Assembly: GCA_947626545.1 (NCBI GenBank)
Contig: CANQSS010000002.1
Coordinates: 1 to 64,000 of the forward strand
Origin: an uncultured Akkermansia sp.
Lineage (GTDB): Bacteria > Verrucomicrobiota > Verrucomicrobiia > Verrucomicrobiales > Akkermansiaceae
Direction: 5' to 3'
Length of the DNA stretch: 64,000 bases
The position numbers and the translations under genes are program-made. Below the pieces are notes generated by a model. It was not told the origin of the DNA, did no database searches, and saw only the letters and a program-made list of their open reading frames with translations. Each line of letters opens with the position of its first letter. Position 1 is the first letter of the stretch. This document shows positions 59,270 through 64,000 of the stretch, in pieces.

Positions 59270-60027
59270 GAGTAGGCTCGGTGAAGATTTTCCTGTGTCA
59301 ATGTCTGCGCACAGGGACCGAATGCCACCTGCTCGCGGCGCAGCAACAGCGCATAGTCGAAATAGCGCGCGGCATGCTCCACATCGTGGTAGCTGGCGAT
59401 GACCAACCTCCCCTCGTGCGCAAGCTCACCGAGCAGTGTACCCAGTTCACTCGTCCCCGGCGCATCCAGCCCGGTGAATGGTTCATCCAGCAGCAGAATA
59501 TGCGCCTCCTGCGCCAGGGCGCGCGCCAAAAAAGCACGCTGGAGCTGCCCGCCGGAAAGCTCGCTGATCTGCCGCTGCTGCAGCTCGGTTATGCGCAGGG
59601 TGTGCAGGGCTTTATCGACGATGAGGGCATCGTGCTCTCCCGTGGATCGCCATGGCCCGAGGGAGGGGTAGCGCCCCATTTCCACCAGCTCGCGTACTGT
59701 GATGGGGAAGGAGAGATCCACCTGGCTGCGCTGTGGAAGCCAGGCGACTTCGCGCCGTGTGCAATGCAGCGGTTTGCCGTCCCAGAGCGCCTCTCCCCCG
59801 GTGGTTGGCATGATGCCCGCCAGCACATTGAGCAAGGTCGATTTCCCCGCGCCGTTGGGACCGATCAGCGCCAGCGTATGCCCGCAATGGATGCTGAAGT
59901 TCAGCCCGACAAGCGCCGGACGGATGCGCGAGGAGTAGGACGCGCTCAAGCCTCGCACCTGCAACTCATGCGGGTGGTGGTTCGGGTTGGCGGCGCCCCA
60001 GCATACGTGATCGTGGTAATTTACCAT
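59266..60027 (-). CDS. Metal ABC transporter ATP-binding protein (ZnuC-like)
   Basis: LIGPNGAGKSTLLNVLAG, LSGGQLQRAFLARALAQEAHILLLDEP; start MVNYHDHVCWG. Confidence 0.9.
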   Translation of the reverse strand: MVNYHDHVCWGAANPNHHPHELQVRGLSASYSSRIRPALVGLNFSIHCGHTLALIGPNGAGKSTLLNVLAGIMPTTGGEALWDGKPLHCTRREVAWLPQRSQVDLSFPITVRELVEMGRYPSLGPWRSTGEHDALIVDKALHTLRITELQQRQISELSGGQLQRAFLARALAQEAHILLLDEPFTGLDAPGTSELGTLLGELAHEGRLVIASYHDVEHAARYFDYALLLRREQVAFGPCAQTLTQENLHRAYS

Positions 60028-60470
60028 CGGAAGATAAAGATAGCGTGCAGCTCGCCCGCGCCGGTATCTGTCCACTGCGTATCCGACACAGCGCGCCGAC
60101 CGAGCGGCATGATTTCTATGGTGATGGCCCTGTTGGCAGGAAGCGCGTTTGTCCACCGGGTCTGCACCTCCAGCTCCACCACGGAACCCGGAGAAACGTC
60201 GGGCAGCGGGAGGCTGCCGCACCACATGCCATCGCGGTCGGGTGTCAGGCGCAGAATCTCCCTGCCCTCGCGGCGTATGCGGATCTCCTCAGCCCCTTCC
60301 GTGCAGCGCACCAGCACCGGGGTGGACACCATCGCAGCCTCCGCCGCAGGGCTAGTTTCTTTCCCAGCTTCAGGCGCGGGCAGCTTCGCAAAATACAGCA
60401 GCGGTGCCCCTGCTGCAACGACTCCCAGCAGGGCATACCCTATCGCGGCTATGGGATGCTTCATGATCAT
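60021..60470 (-). CDS. Small membrane-anchored periplasmic protein within the Znu-type operon
   Basis: N-terminal TM; overlaps upstream SBP stop (60467-60470) and downstream ATPase start. Confidence 0.65.
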   Translation of the reverse strand: MIMKHPIAAIGYALLGVVAAGAPLLYFAKLPAPEAGKETSPAAEAAMVSTPVLVRCTEGAEEIRIRREGREILRLTPDRDGMWCGSLPLPDVSPGSVVELEVQTRWTNALPANRAITIEIMPLGRRAVSDTQWTDTGAGELHAIFIFRW

Positions 60471-61333
60471 CTTTGCTCATCCATCAACCCCTCGCGTATG
60501 GCACGCAGGTTTGCTCGAAAAATAGTCTCGTACGACGGCTGCCCGGGCACGACGCCGTCCATGGATAATTCCCCCACGGAGGCATCGGCGGATTCGGCGA
60601 TATTCTGCAGAAAACGCGGCGCCTCACGCAGTTCAGCGTACACGCGGCGCACCCCTCGGCGGCGCAATTCGCGAATCAACTGCGCCACGCTCGCCATGTC
60701 CCCCTCGCTCTCCACGGCCGCACCCTGCACTGCCACGGGATGCAAGCGAAAAGCCGCGCAAAAATGACACATGGCGGCGTGCTCCGTCACGAGCGTGCGC
60801 CGCTCTGCCGGCACTCCTGCCAGCGCCAGCCGCGCCTCGCGGGTGAGGGCATCCATTGCCTGCGCATACGTGGTCAGCCTCGCCCGTATCGCCTCCCTTT
60901 TCTCGGGCAATTCCTCCACCAACGCCGTGGCTAGCATGTAGGCGGCCCTCTTCATATTTTCCGGTGCATTCCACCAATGCGGGTCGGCGGCGCCCTCCGG
61001 TGTCATCACATCCGGTGCGGCCTCCCCGAGCTCCAGCACGCGCACCGGCGGATCATCTGCCGAAAAACTCTCGCGCAGGGCGTCCAAGTACGGCTCCACG
61101 CCCTTGCCACAAGCCAGCAGCAGCCGACTCCGCGCGGCATGCGCAAGCTCCTGCGCGCCGGGTTCAAAACGATGCAGCTCCCCGTGGCGCGGAAACAGAT
61201 CCACCACCTCTACCTCTCCCCCCCCCACGCGCCGCGCCATCTCACTGAGCAGCGGGTGCAAACTTGCCACGCGCAACGGCTCCGCCCACACCACATGGAC
61301 AACGACCAGAGCTAAAAGCACGATGAACCGCAT
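60467..61333 (-). CDS. Metal ABC transporter substrate-binding protein (ZnuA-like)
   Basis: Signal peptide, FPRHGELHRFEPGAQELAHA, HAAMCHFCAAF, DGVVPGQPSYETIFRANLRAIREGL. Confidence 0.88.
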   Translation of the reverse strand: MRFIVLLALVVVHVVWAEPLRVASLHPLLSEMARRVGGGEVEVVDLFPRHGELHRFEPGAQELAHAARSRLLLACGKGVEPYLDALRESFSADDPPVRVLELGEAAPDVMTPEGAADPHWWNAPENMKRAAYMLATALVEELPEKREAIRARLTTYAQAMDALTREARLALAGVPAERRTLVTEHAAMCHFCAAFRLHPVAVQGAAVESEGDMASVAQLIRELRRRGVRRVYAELREAPRFLQNIAESADASVGELSMDGVVPGQPSYETIFRANLRAIREGLMDEQR

Positions 61334-61339
61334 AACCTG

Positions 61340-61383
61340 AGCATAGCGGCGCCACCGAATTTTGTCAATAAAGTAATGACAAA
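61340..61383 (-). promoter_or_regulatory. Promoter and putative operator of the Znu-type operon
   Basis: Minus strand TTGACA-17-TATGCT-6-ATG; inverted repeat TTTGTCA-9-TGACAAA (61361-61383) overlaps the -35. Confidence 0.65.
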
Positions 61384-61384
61384 C

Positions 61385-61728
61385 GCCACATCCGTCCCAA
61401 GAAAAAGCGATCCCAACACGCAGTTATCGGCGCTTATTGTAGCATAATATGTTCATAATTTACGATTTACGACGGACGAAAAATCGGCAAGTTGGCATCG
61501 CGTACCCATAAACCATTCTAATTGACAACACGCAATATTTTGAGAGTTTCGCTGCGCTCCCGCTTCGCTTCCCGTCCCTTTGTAACTACCCCTCCGCGCA
61601 CAGTTTCATCACATTCAGCTCGCGTCTGCTTCGCGAAATTCCCGCGCCTCCAGCGCGCTAAATTCCCAAATCGTACATCGTACATCGTCCATCGTACATG
61701 GGCAAACGCATTTTCAATGCGTTTGCGT
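61385..61728. repeat. Dispersed mosaic element, type III left end and type I/II right end
   Basis: CACATCCGTCCCAAGAAAAAGCGATCCCAACA ... AAATCGTACATCGTACATCGTCCATCGTACAT-GGGCAAACGCATTTTCAATGCGTTTGC. Confidence 0.82.
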
Positions 61729-61764
61729 TGACATTTTCCGCGCGCGCTATATAATAACCGGCGT

Positions 61765-63453
<1,689 letters not shown>

Positions 63454-63457
63454 ACCC

Positions 63458-63885
63458 ATATCTGTTCCAGGAAAAAGCACCCCCAATAAGTGGTTAACGG
63501 TGCATGTTGGGGCATAAGCCTCTGATTATTTACGATTTACGATTTACGATTTGCAAATAGTGCGCAGCAAAGCTGCGGCAACTGCAAAGCAAATGCGGAC
63601 GCGTATTCGTAAAGCCGTGATCGGACGTTGTTACAAAGAGGCGGTGGCGCCTATGACGATGTGACCAAGCCGTGGACGCAGCTTTGCATGATTCCGCCCC
63701 TTTCTAACCACGTCCGCACGCGGTTTCATGATTCACCTCCCGCGCCTGCTTCGCATCCTCGCGAGCCGGAGGCGAGCCAAATTTCTAAATCGTAAATCGT
63801 AAATCGTAAATAATCATGGGTTTATTCTCCATAATCTGCCGTTACCTGCCTGTTGGGACCGCTTTTTCTCGCTCCGTCTGTGATA
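63458..63885. repeat. Dispersed type III-like element, long form with inverted ends
   Basis: Left CTGTTCCAGGAAAAAGCACCCCCAA; right TTGGGACCGCTTTTTCTCGCTCCGTCTGTG; internal (CGATTTA)n and (CGTAAAT)n arrays. Confidence 0.75.
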
Positions 63886-63911
63886 TTTTTTTGAGAAATC
63901 GAAAAAAATGA

Positions 63912-63940
63912 TGGACATCTCCCCCAAAAAGAGGTAGACT
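63912..63940 (+). promoter_or_regulatory. Strong sigma70-like promoter near the window end
   Basis: TGGACA-17-TAGACT, followed by GC-rich sequence with no obvious ORF. Confidence 0.5.
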
Positions 63941-64000
63941 GCGGGAAGCCTTGTGGGGGGTCCGGGGTGCGCGTGCTCCTCTTGTTCCTCGGGCTCTACT

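Overview
A 64 kb chromosomal window from what looks like a Verrucomicrobiota / Akkermansiaceae-like bacterium. This placement is inferred from the autotransporter C-terminus and gene content; no search was run. Most of the window is compact housekeeping DNA: tig, mdh, recQ, clpB, ppa, ribH-nusB-ftsY-rlmN, lnt, ilvD, lpxK, tadA-ybeY, aroC, plsX, rnhC, HU, an RND metal-efflux operon, a Znu-type ABC operon, an rpiB-glyA fusion and three tRNAs. The strongest finding is at 6.9-9.0 kb. A tyrosine recombinase lies between a giant autotransporter (minus strand, running off the left edge and absent from the ORF track) and an outer-membrane beta-barrel gene. On each side of the recombinase is a pair of inverted 17-bp palindromic sites, ~140 bp apart, with matched 3-nt centres (CTA/TAG and CCC/GGG). 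One site of each pair abuts a perfect -35 (TTGACA) and the other abuts a -10 (TAGACT or TATACT). Inverting either ~140-bp segment would build TTGACA-17-TAGACT facing the autotransporter or TTGACA-18-TATACT facing the OMP gene. I therefore propose two linked invertible ON/OFF promoters, both OFF in this assembly. The recombinase itself has an apparent frameshift at a T5 run. Other notable signals: (i) a family of 150-320 bp mosaic, MITE-like intergenic elements with GGCAAACGCATT...AATGCGTTTGCC palindromes and TCGTACA/TCGTAAA heptamer arrays, several of which supply the stop codons of neighbouring genes; (ii) a second element class with GTCCCAAnAAAA-type inverted ends; (iii) many genes with TTGACA-17-TAnnnT placed 6-9 nt before ATG, implying leaderless or near-leaderless mRNAs.
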